17,558 nt of DNA from Fluviibacter sp048859965 (GCA_048859965.1 JBLIZO010000010.1:1-17558), one strand, 5' to 3'. Positions 1 to 7,809 are shown, counted from the first letter of the stretch. A program made the numbers and translations. Notes: generated from the sequence alone by a model not told the origin.

Positions 1-2
1 AC

Positions 3-812
3 AACCAGCTACAACCCAGCGATGGTCCTTGCAGCGACTGGAAAGACAACATTCAAAGCAGTATCAGCGGCAACTTCAAGATCACACTCAAAGGAAAATT
101 CCCGCGTAGCTGTACGCCACAAACCCTGCAGCTCGCCGCGCATGGCGCCGAACTGGCCGGCGAAGCCGGCGCCAACAAGTACGCCGAGGCGCTGATTCGC
201 GGACTCTGGCTGGAAATGGGCGGCAGCTGGAGCGGCAAAGCGGTGAGCGGCACCAAGCCGGCCTCGGCCACGCTGATCGCCAGCAGCGAATCGCAACCCG
301 TGGCGCAACTGGTGCGCGACATCAACAAGTATTCGAACAATGTCATGGCGCGCCAGCTTTTTTTACTGCTGTCCGATGCGCCATCCACCCAGGCGGGCGC
401 CGAACAGGCATTACGCCAGACGCTGGCGGCCCGCAATGTGCCGATGAACCATCTGGTCATCGAAAACGGCTCGGGCCTGTCTCGCAAGGAAGCCACCACG
501 GCCGAAGAAATGGCGGGCCTGCTGCGCGTGATCTGGAACGACCCGCGTATGCCGGAACTCTTAAGTTCGCTGCCGATCGGCGGCACTGACGGTACGCTGA
601 AAAAGAACAAGAATAACGGCGGGGATACCGGCCGCATCCGCCTGAAAACCGGGTCGCTGGAGAACGCACGCACCGCCGCCGGCTATGTGCAGGACAACAG
701 CGGTCGCTGGCATACGCTGGTGGTCATGATCCAAGACCCGAAAGCGACTGCCAATTACGGCGCACTGCGCGACGCCATTGACCAACTGAGCAACAGCCTG
801 GCCAATCGATAG
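3..812 (+). CDS. dacB: D-alanyl-D-alanine carboxypeptidase/endopeptidase (PBP4 type), 3' part
   Basis: Partial gene: the reading frame is open from the left edge, and about 269 C-terminal residues are visible. PBP4-type enzymes are periplasmic penicillin-binding proteins that trim or cleave peptidoglycan cross-links. Two of the three catalytic motifs of the family can be seen: SxN as Ser-Asn-Asn at 333-341 (in YSNNVMARQ) and KTG at 645-653 (in KTGSLENARTAAGY). The SxxK motif with the nucleophilic serine must lie upstream of the window. The segment DGPCSDWK near the left edge also fits the family. The internal ATG at 216 is only a methionine within the protein, not the true start. The gene ends 76 bases before ridA, which has its own promoter, so the two are probably separate units. 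Confidence 0.92.
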   Translation, partial: NQLQPSDGPCSDWKDNIQSSISGNFKITLKGKFPRSCTPQTLQLAAHGAELAGEAGANKYAEALIRGLWLEMGGSWSGKAVSGTKPASATLIASSESQPVAQLVRDINKYSNNVMARQLFLLLSDAPSTQAGAEQALRQTLAARNVPMNHLVIENGSGLSRKEATTAEEMAGLLRVIWNDPRMPELLSSLPIGGTDGTLKKNKNNGGDTGRIRLKTGSLENARTAAGYVQDNSGRWHTLVVMIQDPKATANYGALRDAIDQLSNSLANR

Positions 813-828
813 GGATCCACCCCCACCG

Positions 829-857
829 CTGACAAGCGCGCCACAACTGGCGATAAT
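829..857 (+). promoter_or_regulatory. Sigma-70-like promoter for ridA-recG
   Basis: CTGACA at 829-834 (5 of 6 to TTGACA) and GATAAT at 852-857 (5 of 6 to TATAAT) are separated by exactly 17 bases. The predicted transcription start is near 864, about 25 bases before the ridA ATG. The position, in the gap after dacB, is right for a promoter of the ridA-recG pair. This is a motif match only. Confidence 0.65.
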
Positions 858-888
858 TCTGCCACTTTACTTTTTACAGAGTACGACC

Positions 889-1281
889 ATGACCACTTTC
901 AATACGCCCCGCACCATCGTCGCCACGCCGAAGGCACCCGCTGCCATTGGTACCTATTCGCAAGCGGTCAACGTGAACGGCACTGTCTATATGTCGGGCC
1001 AGATCGGCCTGAACCCGGCCACCGGTGAGATGGTGGATGGCATCGACGCGCAGATCACGCAGGTTTTTGAGAACCTGAAGGCCGTGGCCGAAGCCGCTGG
1101 CGGTTCACTGAACCACATTGTGAAGCTGAACGTGTTCCTGACGGATCTCGGCAACTTCGCCAAGGTGAACGAGACGATGGCCAGGTATTTCAGCGATCCG
1201 TACCCGGCACGCGCCGCCGTGGGTGTCGCTGCCTTGCCGCGTGGCGCCCAGGTGGAAGCCGACGCCGTCTTGGTGCTGTAA
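889..1281 (+). CDS. ridA: RidA family reactive imine/enamine deaminase
   Basis: A 130-residue cytosolic protein of the YjgF/YER057c/UK114 (RidA) family, full length for the group. RidA hydrolyses 2-aminoacrylate and related reactive imines released by PLP enzymes such as threonine dehydratase, protecting other PLP enzymes from damage. Family marks are the N-terminal KAPAAIGTYSQAV, the core YMSGQIGLNPATGE, and the C-terminal PARAAVGVAALPRGAQVEADAV. Arg108 aligns with the substrate-carboxylate-binding arginine (Arg105 in E. coli RidA) and Glu123 with the conserved active-site glutamate. The ATG at 889 gives the standard N-terminus; no strong Shine-Dalgarno is visible. recG starts only 18 bases after the stop, so the two are probably co-transcribed. 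Paralogues of other Rid subgroups exist, but the arginine and glutamate argue for the active RidA group. Confidence 0.93.
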   Translation: MTTFNTPRTIVATPKAPAAIGTYSQAVNVNGTVYMSGQIGLNPATGEMVDGIDAQITQVFENLKAVAEAAGGSLNHIVKLNVFLTDLGNFAKVNETMARYFSDPYPARAAVGVAALPRGAQVEADAVLVL

Positions 1282-1299
1282 GCATCCTCATTTAACGAC

Positions 1300-3396
1300 A
1301 TGGCCCGCGCAGGCGATTCCGGCAAAGCCGCCAAAGCAACGAAGGCAGCCACGCCGGGCAAGCCGACAAAACCCGCGACCGGCATCGCCGCCGGGCTGGA
1401 AAAGCTGGGTCTGCGCCGCCCGCTGGACTTTGCGCTGCATCTGCCGCTGCGTTACGAAGACCAGACCCGTATCACCCTGCTCAGCGACGCGCCCGCAGCC
1501 GGGCCCGCGCTGTTCGCTTTACGCGTACGCAACGTCACGGTGGCCTTTCGCCCGAAACGCCAGTTGCTGGTGCAGGTGGAAGACGACAGTGGCCGGGCCA
1601 ATCTGCGCTTTCTCAATTTTTACGGCAGTCAGACCAAGCAGTTCGAACGCGCCCGCGATGCGGGGCTGACGCTGCACGCCTGGGGTGAACTGCGCAGCGG
1701 TTACCTGGGGCCGGAGTTGGTGCACCCAACGATCAGCAAACCGCCCGACGAGACTGCCTGCGCCGCGCTCTCGGCGACGCTGACGCCGCAATACCCAACA
1801 ACCGCCGGCGTTTCACAGGCGCAGCTGCGCCAACGAATCGATAAGGCGCTCAAGAATGTGGCGCTGGCGGATACCTTGCCGCACAACCCCCATACACAAC
1901 ACCTCCCCGCGTTGCACGAATCGTTACAGTTTCTGCACGCGCCGCCGCCGGATGTGGATGTCGGCGCACTCAATGCACGGACGCACCCGGCCTGGCAACG
2001 CATCTGCATCGAAGAGCTGGTGGCGCAACAACTGTCGCTGCGCAAAGCACGCCTTGCCCGCCGGCAGAAGGGCGCCCCTGTCTTGCGCGGCAATGGCAGC
2101 CTCACCAATGCATTACTCAAGCGTCTGCCGTTTGCGCTGACGACCGCCCAGGAACGTGCCTATGGCGAGATTTGCACCGACTTGAATCAACACTTTCCCA
2201 TGCAGCGTCTGCTACAGGGTGATGTCGGCAGCGGCAAAACGATTGTGGCGGCACTGGCTGCCTGCCAGGCAATGGAGGCCGGTTATCAGGTGGCCTTTAT
2301 GGCCCCGACCGAACTGCTGGCCGAACAGCACTACAACAAGCTGACCGAATGGCTGGCGCCGCTGGGCATTCAAGTCGCCTGGCTGTCGGGCAGCCAGAAG
2401 AAAGCCGAACGCACTGCTCAGCGATCGGCCGCCGCGTCAGATGCGCCACTGATTGTCGGCACGCACGCACTGTTTGAAGATGCCGTCGATTTCTCGAAGC
2501 TCGGCCTCGTCATCATCGACGAGCAACACCGCTTTGGTGTGGCACAACGGCTTGCATTGCGCCAGAAGGGCCACAACCCGCACCAGCTGATGATGTCGGC
2601 AACGCCGATTCCGCGCACGCTGGCGATGAGTTATTTTGCCGATCTGGATTGCTCGGTCATTGATGCACTGCCACCGGGGCGGACACCGATCCGCACCCGG
2701 CTGATTGCCGATACGCGCCGTGATGATGTGATTACGGCGATCCGTAGCGCCATCGCAACCGGCGAACAGTGCTACTGGGTCTGCCCACTCATCGAAGAAT
2801 CCGAAACGCTGGAACTGCAGACGGCGATTGATACGCATACCTTGCTGAGCGAGACCTTACCCGAGTATCGGATCGGACTGGTGCATGGCCGCCTGAAAGC
2901 CGATGAGAAGGCGGCAACGATGCGGGCTTTTGCCGAAGGGGCATTACATCTGCTGGTCGCCACGACGGTGATTGAGGTGGGCGTGGACGTGCCCAATGCC
3001 AGCCTGATGGTGATTGAACACGCCGAGCGTTTTGGCCTGGCACAGTTGCATCAGCTTCGGGGCCGGGTCGGGCGCGGGCAGCGCGCGAGCAGTTGCATTC
3101 TGATCTACGGTCAACCACTCTCGCCCACCGCCAAGGAACGACTGCGCATTATCTACGAACATACTGATGGTTTCGCCATCGCTCAGGCCGACCTGCAACT
3201 ACGGGGCCCCGGCGAACTGATCGGTAAGCGGCAGAGCGGCGTGCCGATGCTGCGTTATGCCGATCTGGAACGCGATGCGGATCTCATCCCCATCGCCCAG
3301 CAGATTGCCGACCAGATGCTACGGGAAACGCCGGCGCTGACCGATGTACACATGGATCGCTGGTTCGGCCACGCGGAAGGCTTTCTCAAAACCTGA
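1300..3396 (+). CDS. recG: ATP-dependent DNA helicase RecG
   Basis: A 698-residue superfamily 2 helicase, normal length for RecG, which remodels stalled replication forks and Holliday junctions. An N-terminal basic stretch of about 30 residues precedes the wedge (OB-fold) domain, roughly residues 60-160. Helicase motifs follow in order: Walker A GDVGSGKT at about 307-314, the RecG-type DEQHRFG motif II from Asp407, MSATPIPRTLA (motif III), ATTVIEVGVDVPNA (motif V) and QLRGRVGRG from Gln585 (motif VI). The C-terminal part carries the RecG-type DLQLRGPGELIGKRQSG sequence. The ATG at 1300 follows ridA closely and fits the family start, although the first 30 residues (A, G, K, T and P rich) are poorly conserved in type, so a later start is possible. 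Confidence 0.97.
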   Translation: MARAGDSGKAAKATKAATPGKPTKPATGIAAGLEKLGLRRPLDFALHLPLRYEDQTRITLLSDAPAAGPALFALRVRNVTVAFRPKRQLLVQVEDDSGRANLRFLNFYGSQTKQFERARDAGLTLHAWGELRSGYLGPELVHPTISKPPDETACAALSATLTPQYPTTAGVSQAQLRQRIDKALKNVALADTLPHNPHTQHLPALHESLQFLHAPPPDVDVGALNARTHPAWQRICIEELVAQQLSLRKARLARRQKGAPVLRGNGSLTNALLKRLPFALTTAQERAYGEICTDLNQHFPMQRLLQGDVGSGKTIVAALAACQAMEAGYQVAFMAPTELLAEQHYNKLTEWLAPLGIQVAWLSGSQKKAERTAQRSAAASDAPLIVGTHALFEDAVDFSKLGLVIIDEQHRFGVAQRLALRQKGHNPHQLMMSATPIPRTLAMSYFADLDCSVIDALPPGRTPIRTRLIADTRRDDVITAIRSAIATGEQCYWVCPLIEESETLELQTAIDTHTLLSETLPEYRIGLVHGRLKADEKAATMRAFAEGALHLLVATTVIEVGVDVPNASLMVIEHAERFGLAQLHQLRGRVGRGQRASSCILIYGQPLSPTAKERLRIIYEHTDGFAIAQADLQLRGPGELIGKRQSGVPMLRYADLERDADLIPIAQQIADQMLRETPALTDVHMDRWFGHAEGFLKT

Positions 3397-3429
3397 GCCC
3401 GCACCTGACGCTGCCCTGAAGGGTAACGG

Positions 3430-3444
3430 GCACCCTGCGGGTGC
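3430..3444 (+). other. Short hairpin after recG
   Basis: GCACCC-TGC-GGGTGC is a perfect 6-base stem with a 3-base loop, 33 bases after the recG stop. No run of T follows, so it is at best a weak intrinsic terminator or a transcript-end structure between recG and the metal-uptake operon. Confidence 0.3.
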
Positions 3445-3480
3445 GGGATTTGCCGTAGATTGCGGTAGAATCAGCGCTCT

Positions 3481-3852
3481 ATGTCCTTGATGCGCCAGAC
3501 TTTCCAACCTGCCTTTGCCCGCATGCTGCTGGCGATCGCGTTGGCCTGCGCGCTGCTGGTGACGCAATTCGCGCTGACGCGCCATGTCGTTGAGCATGCG
3601 TCGGCTATGGCCGATACGGTGATGACCGCCGCAGCCAGCGACAACCGCTCGACCCTGCCTGATGGCGGCAATTACAGCGGCAGTTGCCTGACCTGTCTGG
3701 AGCATCAGGCGCACGGCGGCGCGCTGATCAGTACGCCGATGGCGTTGATCGCAGAGCCCATCAAGACATTCGAGCAGCAGGCGCTTACACCCAACACCCC
3801 GTATCTGGCGCCGGAACGCGCCAGCCAGCGCGCCCCACCCGTTCTTTCCTGA
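3481..3852 (+). CDS. Small membrane-anchored or secreted protein with a CxxCxxHxxH motif, unknown function
   Basis: A 123-residue protein with no certain family. A hydrophobic helix (about residues 14-33, LLAIALACALLVTQFALT) looks like a signal anchor or uncleaved signal peptide. The rest is short and polar. Its striking part is Cys69-x-x-Cys72-x-x-His75-x-x-His78, a plausible metal-binding cluster on the periplasmic side. General layout (hydrophobic N-terminus, late CxxC) recalls DUF2946 proteins such as the one at 10606-10205, but this is not a confident match. It is the first gene of the porin, binding protein, permease and PCuAC series, 67 bases before the porin gene, which suggests a role in metal handling. 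The start is uncertain: ATG codons lie at 3481, 3490 and 3523 and none has a clear Shine-Dalgarno. TAGAAT at 3466-3471 resembles a -10 box. Confidence 0.7.
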   Translation: MSLMRQTFQPAFARMLLAIALACALLVTQFALTRHVVEHASAMADTVMTAAASDNRSTLPDGGNYSGSCLTCLEHQAHGGALISTPMALIAEPIKTFEQQALTPNTPYLAPERASQRAPPVLS

Positions 3853-3861
3853 AGCCCATGT

Positions 3862-3886
3862 CCACAGCGCCCCAGGTTTCCTGTGG
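3862..3886 (+). other. Inverted repeat between the small CxxC gene and the porin gene
   Basis: CCACAG at 3862-3867 pairs with CTGTGG at 3881-3886 across a 13-base loop in the 67-base gap before the porin gene. It could be an operator-like dyad or an mRNA hairpin that tunes porin expression. It resembles no named binding site that I know, and the stem is only 6 bases. Confidence 0.2.
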
Positions 3887-3919
3887 CGTCTGTCGTTGTC
3901 TTTTCAGGAATGAACTTTC

Positions 3920-5575
3920 ATGTCGAATACCGTTTGCCGTACGCTGTTGCGTACCTTTGGTTGTGCACTCTTTCTGGCCTGCGCCCCGCTGTATGCCCAG
4001 GAGGATGTTCAAACGCAACTGAACCAGATTCAGGCCAACCTGCGCCAATTGAAAGGCGATTACGAGCAACGACTCGCCGCACTGGAATCACAGGTCAGCC
4101 AATTGCAGCGCGAGAATAAACAACTGAGTACGCAACTGAACACCCGACTCAGCAACGCGACTGCGACTGCCACTACGCCCTATCCTTATGACAGCGCGAC
4201 ACCGGGCAAAACCGCCTCGGCAACGCGCGTGACCGGCACGGGCCTGTTAGCCAAGCCAGGCAGCGATGGCGATCCATCGGCCGCACGCGTTGCGAAAGCC
4301 CAACCGGCCCAACCAGCCCAATCCGTCGAAGACGCGATTACGAACGTGGCGCCCCCGCCCGCCGCCGCGGCACCGCAAACGCTGCCGAATCTCGGCCAGA
4401 ATGACCGTACCCTGCAGTTTGGCGCATCGCTGATTCTGGATGCCAAATATTCGGCACAAAGCCAGAACCCGGAAAGTGCGTTTTCCGGAACCTTGCCGAC
4501 GGGCGCCGAAGGCATACCACGCGGCTTCTCCATCGGCGAAACGGAACTGGCGGTGTCGGGCGCCGTTGACAACCTGTTCCGCGCTGAGGCCCGTTTCGTA
4601 CTGGAGCAAACTGGCGGCAATACCGCTGTCCGCACCGAAGAAGCCTATGCTGAAACGCTGGGGCTGCCCTGGGGCACCAAGATCAAGGCCGGCAAATACT
4701 GGTCTGCTGTCGGCTACTTGAACGACAAGCACCCACACCAATGGGATTTCGTCGATCTGCCGCTCGTCTATCAAAGCGTGTTCGGCGGCCAGCTCAATCA
4801 GACAGGGGCGCAATTGAACTGGATTGCGCCCACCGACAATCTGCTGCTCAAACTTGGCGGTGAAATCGCGCAGGGGTCCACCGCCTACGGCCAGAATTTC
4901 AACGGCAATTACAATCAGAACAAGCCACGGTTGGGTACCGTCTTCGCCAAGACCGGGGGCGATGTGGGCGAATCGCATTCCTGGCAGGGTGGCGTGAGCT
5001 TCGTGCGGTCGACCACCGGCAGCGGCTCGACCGCGAATCAGGCCAACTACACGCTGACGAACAACAACCAGCTTAACTTCAATGGCAGCAATACGATCTG
5101 GATTGCCGATTTCGTGTACCGCTGGGCGCCCTTCGGTAACCCAACAGACCAGAATCTGAAGTTGCAGGGCGAAATGTTCTGGAACAAACAGCGTGGCAGC
5201 ATGAGCGCCTTCAACGGTGAGGGCAATGCACTCGCGGACGGCACGAATTTCACGCAGAACCAGACTGGCTTTTATGCGCAGAGCGTGTATCAGTTCATGC
5301 CGAAGTGGCGCACCGCGTATCGCTATGACCGGGTCTTTAACCCGACGAACAGCTATGGTTTCTCGGCCAACCCGGGCGTGCTGACGGGTTCTCAATTGCA
5401 AAGCGGCTGGAGCCCTTATCGCAATACGGTGATGCTGGATTGGTCGAACTCGGAATACTCGCTGATCCGGCTGCAGTTGGCGCGTGACAATGCGTTCGGA
5501 CCGGGGCTGTATAACAACCAGCTCTTTCTACAATACATTATGTCGCTTGGGGCTCACGGCGCTCATAAATACTAA
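3920..5575 (+). CDS. Outer-membrane porin-like beta-barrel with N-terminal coiled coil, probable metal-uptake channel
   Basis: A 551-residue exported protein. Residues 1-26 are a signal peptide ending LYA before QEDV. Residues 28-75 form a Leu/Gln-rich heptad segment (ALESQVSQLQRENKQL), a trimerising coiled coil as in some outer-membrane porins. Residues about 80-160 are a Thr/Ala/Pro-rich linker. From about 165 to the end, alternating aromatic and polar strands form a beta-barrel with SIGETELAVSG, KIKAGKYWSAVGYLND and WIADFVYRW. The C-terminus is SLGAHGAHKY: aromatic-ending as barrel-assembly signals are, with two histidines close together. It is a porin-like protein rather than a TonB-dependent receptor: no plug domain and no TonB box. 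It precedes the ABC-type binding protein by 8 bases, so a role in bringing the same metal across the outer membrane is inferred. AGGA lies 11 bases before the ATG. Confidence 0.75.
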   Translation: MSNTVCRTLLRTFGCALFLACAPLYAQEDVQTQLNQIQANLRQLKGDYEQRLAALESQVSQLQRENKQLSTQLNTRLSNATATATTPYPYDSATPGKTASATRVTGTGLLAKPGSDGDPSAARVAKAQPAQPAQSVEDAITNVAPPPAAAAPQTLPNLGQNDRTLQFGASLILDAKYSAQSQNPESAFSGTLPTGAEGIPRGFSIGETELAVSGAVDNLFRAEARFVLEQTGGNTAVRTEEAYAETLGLPWGTKIKAGKYWSAVGYLNDKHPHQWDFVDLPLVYQSVFGGQLNQTGAQLNWIAPTDNLLLKLGGEIAQGSTAYGQNFNGNYNQNKPRLGTVFAKTGGDVGESHSWQGGVSFVRSTTGSGSTANQANYTLTNNNQLNFNGSNTIWIADFVYRWAPFGNPTDQNLKLQGEMFWNKQRGSMSAFNGEGNALADGTNFTQNQTGFYAQSVYQFMPKWRTAYRYDRVFNPTNSYGFSANPGVLTGSQLQSGWSPYRNTVMLDWSNSEYSLIRLQLARDNAFGPGLYNNQLFLQYIMSLGAHGAHKY

Positions 5576-5583
5576 GGCTCGCC

Positions 5584-6486
5584 ATGTCACTTCGTAAATA
5601 CGCACTTACGCTGATACTCGTTTTCACCACCACAATCGCACACGCTGACTTGAAAGTCTTCGCGACGGTGCCCGAATGGGGGGCTCTGGCCGAAGCGCTG
5701 GGGGGCGACAAGGTCACGGTCTATACGGCAACGACTGGCTTGCAGGATCCGCACCGTATTCAGGCGCGCCCATCGCTGATCGCGAAAGCCCGTTCGGCGA
5801 ATCTGCTCATTGCCACCGGCGCCGGGCTGGAAGCGGGCTGGCTGCCGATGCTGCTGCGAGACGCCAACAACCCCGCGATTCAGGGCGGCCAACCCGGTTA
5901 TTTGGAGGCCAGTGCGTATGTGCGGATGCTGGACGTGCCAACGACGATTGACCGAACGATGGGCGACATTCATGCGGAAGGCAACCCGCATATTCAGACC
6001 GACCCGCGCAATCTCTTGCCGATTGCCCGCGCGTTGAGCGCCCGCATGGCACAACTGGACCCGGATAACGCCGGTTACTACCGAATGCGCGGCGAACAGT
6101 TTCAAAAGGACTGGCAGGCCCATCTGGCGCGCTGGCAAAAGGCTGCTGCACCGCTGCGCGGGACCAAGGTGTGGGTACAGCACGACGGTTACCCGTACAT
6201 GAACGCCTGGCTGGGGCTCAATCAGGTCGGCGTTCTGGAACCACGCCCCGGTATTGAAGCCTCCAGCAAACAATTGCGCGATATTCTGATGCGACAACAG
6301 AGCCTGCAGGGGCGCATGGTCATCGCCTCAGCGTATACGAATGACGCGCCCGCCCAATGGTTCAGCGAGAAGGCCGGTATCCCTGTGGTGATTCTGCCCT
6401 TTACGGTCGGCGGTAATGCGTCTGCGAAGTCGCTCCCCGCCCTATACGATGACACCGTGGCCCGCCTGCTGGCGGCGTTGCACTAA
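5584..6486 (+). CDS. Metal ABC transporter substrate-binding protein, ZnuA-like (TroA superfamily)
   Basis: A 300-residue periplasmic cluster A-I (cluster 9) binding protein that captures a divalent metal for an ABC importer. Residues 1-21 are a signal peptide (cut near AHA-DLK). Three histidines fall where ZnuA uses them: His57 in DPHRIQARPS, His136 in GNPHIQTDP and His200 in QHDGYPY. Spacings are close to those of E. coli ZnuA (60, 143, 207), favouring zinc. The usual fourth Asp ligand of manganese-type members is absent at the expected place (PFTVGGN, about 274-278), and there is no His-rich loop. Zinc is therefore the likely but unproven metal. The gene lies 8 bases after the porin gene and 21 before the permease gene, clearly one operon. 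Confidence 0.88.
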   Translation: MSLRKYALTLILVFTTTIAHADLKVFATVPEWGALAEALGGDKVTVYTATTGLQDPHRIQARPSLIAKARSANLLIATGAGLEAGWLPMLLRDANNPAIQGGQPGYLEASAYVRMLDVPTTIDRTMGDIHAEGNPHIQTDPRNLLPIARALSARMAQLDPDNAGYYRMRGEQFQKDWQAHLARWQKAAAPLRGTKVWVQHDGYPYMNAWLGLNQVGVLEPRPGIEASSKQLRDILMRQQSLQGRMVIASAYTNDAPAQWFSEKAGIPVVILPFTVGGNASAKSLPALYDDTVARLLAALH

Positions 6487-6507
6487 AACCCGTCACGGAA
6501 AAACACC

Positions 6508-7284
6508 ATGAACGAACTGATCGCATTGGCGGATATGCTCGACATTCTCTTACCCGCTTTTGTCGCCGGGCTGCTGGTCATCGCCACCCATATCCCGCTG
6601 GGCTTCAAGGTGCTGGAGCGCGGGATTATTTTTATGGATCTGGCCATCGCGCAGGTGGCGGGGTTGGGCGCCCTGCTGGTGACTGTGGTGGTCGGCGAAA
6701 ACGCGCCGCCCTGGTTGTCTCAGTCGGGTGCGGTTGTGATCGCGCTGGCCGCAGCGCTGATGTTGATGCGTACGGCACGCTGGGCGCCACGCTATCAGGA
6801 ACCGATGATCGGTTCGCTGTTCGTGCTGGCGGCAACGGCGGCGCTGCTGATTCTGGCAGGCGACCCGCACGCCGGCGAACATATGACCGATCTGCTATCG
6901 GGGCAGATTCTCTGGGTATCGCGCGGACAATTGCTGAGCAGCGGGGCCATTACGGGCGTGCTGCTGGTGGCGCTCTGGGTGTCGCGTGGCCACCGTGAGG
7001 CCTTCTACGGGTTGTTTGCGATTGCTATTACCGTATCGGTACAACTGGTGGGCGTCTATCTGGTGTTTGCGACGCTGATCCTACCGGCGCTGGCGACGGT
7101 GCGGATTCGAGATGCACGGCGCCGCTACAGGGCTGCGATGTGGCTGGCTACGCTGGCTTATGCGCTGGGCCTGATTGGCTCTGCGCTCTGGGATCTGCCC
7201 AGCGGCCCACTCATCGTCTGGGCGCTCGCAGTATGCGGATCGGCCGTCGCAGTCGTAGAATGGAAGCGATCACAACCAGTTTGA
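6508..7284 (+). CDS. Metal ABC transporter permease, ZnuB/TroC-like (ABC-3 family)
   Basis: A 258-residue inner-membrane permease with about eight hydrophobic helices, the usual size of the ABC-3 family (ZnuB, MntB, TroC). Typical segments are GFKVLERGIIFMDLAIAQVAG near the N-terminus, GEHMTDLLSGQILWVS in the middle, and the late VYLVFATLILPALATVRIR. It should form a homodimeric channel receiving the metal from the preceding binding protein. Its ATPase partner (ZnuC type) is not encoded next to it, either upstream or downstream, so the ATPase must come from elsewhere. The gap to the binding-protein gene is 21 bases, and that to the PCuAC gene 26 bases, so all are probably co-transcribed. Confidence 0.9.
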   Translation: MNELIALADMLDILLPAFVAGLLVIATHIPLGFKVLERGIIFMDLAIAQVAGLGALLVTVVVGENAPPWLSQSGAVVIALAAALMLMRTARWAPRYQEPMIGSLFVLAATAALLILAGDPHAGEHMTDLLSGQILWVSRGQLLSSGAITGVLLVALWVSRGHREAFYGLFAIAITVSVQLVGVYLVFATLILPALATVRIRDARRRYRAAMWLATLAYALGLIGSALWDLPSGPLIVWALAVCGSAVAVVEWKRSQPV

Positions 7285-7310
7285 TCCGGATATTTCACAA
7301 GGAGACGTTC

Positions 7311-7757
7311 ATGCGCCGTTTTGCCATTGCCGCCACAGCCTTCTGTGCGGCCACCGCTGTTTATGCCGCCGATGCCAAAATCGGCAACATTAAAATTGAC
7401 GATGCCTGGGCCCGTACAGGTCAACCGGGTCAGGTGTCGGCCGCCTATATGGAGATCGAGAACAAAGGCGGGGCGGACAAGCTGGTCGCAGCCAGCTGCG
7501 ACTGCGCCAAGGCCACCGAACTGCACGACGTGAAGATGACGGATGGCGCCATGAAGATGGTGCAGGTGCAGGCGATGGAGGTACCGGCCAAAGGCGAACT
7601 CAAACTGAAGCCGGGTAGTTATCACATCATGCTGATTGATCTGAAGCGACCTCTGGTCGCGGGTGAAAAACTACCGATCAAACTGACTTTCGAGAAGGCC
7701 GGCGACGTGACCGTCGACGCCAAAGTCAAGGATAAAGGTATGCCCGCCGGTCACTGA
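7311..7757 (+). CDS. Periplasmic copper chaperone PCu(A)C
   Basis: A 148-residue exported protein of the PCu(A)C family (DUF461), which binds Cu(I) in the periplasm and in known members delivers it to the CuA or CuB site of cytochrome oxidase. The signal peptide ends near VYA-ADAK (about residue 19). The family signature H-x10-M-x21-H-x-M is exactly met by His72, Met83, His105 and Met107. An additional Cys-Asp-Cys at 63-65 lies just before it. The ATG at 7311 is chosen because AAGGAG at 7299-7304 sits 6 bases before it and it gives a proper signal peptide; a longer frame from 7140 would overlap the permease gene. Position at the end of a ZnuAB-like operon, facing a copper receptor operon, suggests shared copper or zinc/copper supply. 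Confidence 0.93.
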   Translation: MRRFAIAATAFCAATAVYAADAKIGNIKIDDAWARTGQPGQVSAAYMEIENKGGADKLVAASCDCAKATELHDVKMTDGAMKMVQVQAMEVPAKGELKLKPGSYHIMLIDLKRPLVAGEKLPIKLTFEKAGDVTVDAKVKDKGMPAGH

Positions 7758-7775
7758 CCCGTTCGCCCAATCACC

Positions 7776-7809
7776 AACGCCCCGCACCACTATGACTGGC
7801 CGGGGCGTT
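7776..7809 (+). terminator. Intrinsic terminator after the metal-uptake operon
   Basis: AACGCCCCG (7776-7784) pairs with CGGGGCGTT (7801-7809), a 9-base GC-rich stem with a 16-base loop, followed by T bases (the 3' arm runs into TTTTAC). It lies 18 bases after the PCuAC stop and ends transcription of that operon. It also sits just beyond the stop of the converging receptor gene and could act on both. Confidence 0.7.

Noticed and set aside
2437..2838. Minus-strand frames inside recG
   Set aside because: They overlap conserved helicase motifs on the other strand, so the coding strand is recG.
3397..3480. Zur operator before the metal-uptake operon
   Set aside because: No palindrome of the GTTATA-TATAAC type is present; only a short GC hairpin and a -10-like hexamer were seen.
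4247..5401. A 384-codon minus-strand frame opposite the porin gene
   Set aside because: Antisense shadow of a well-supported exported barrel gene in GC-rich DNA; no signal, motif or start site.
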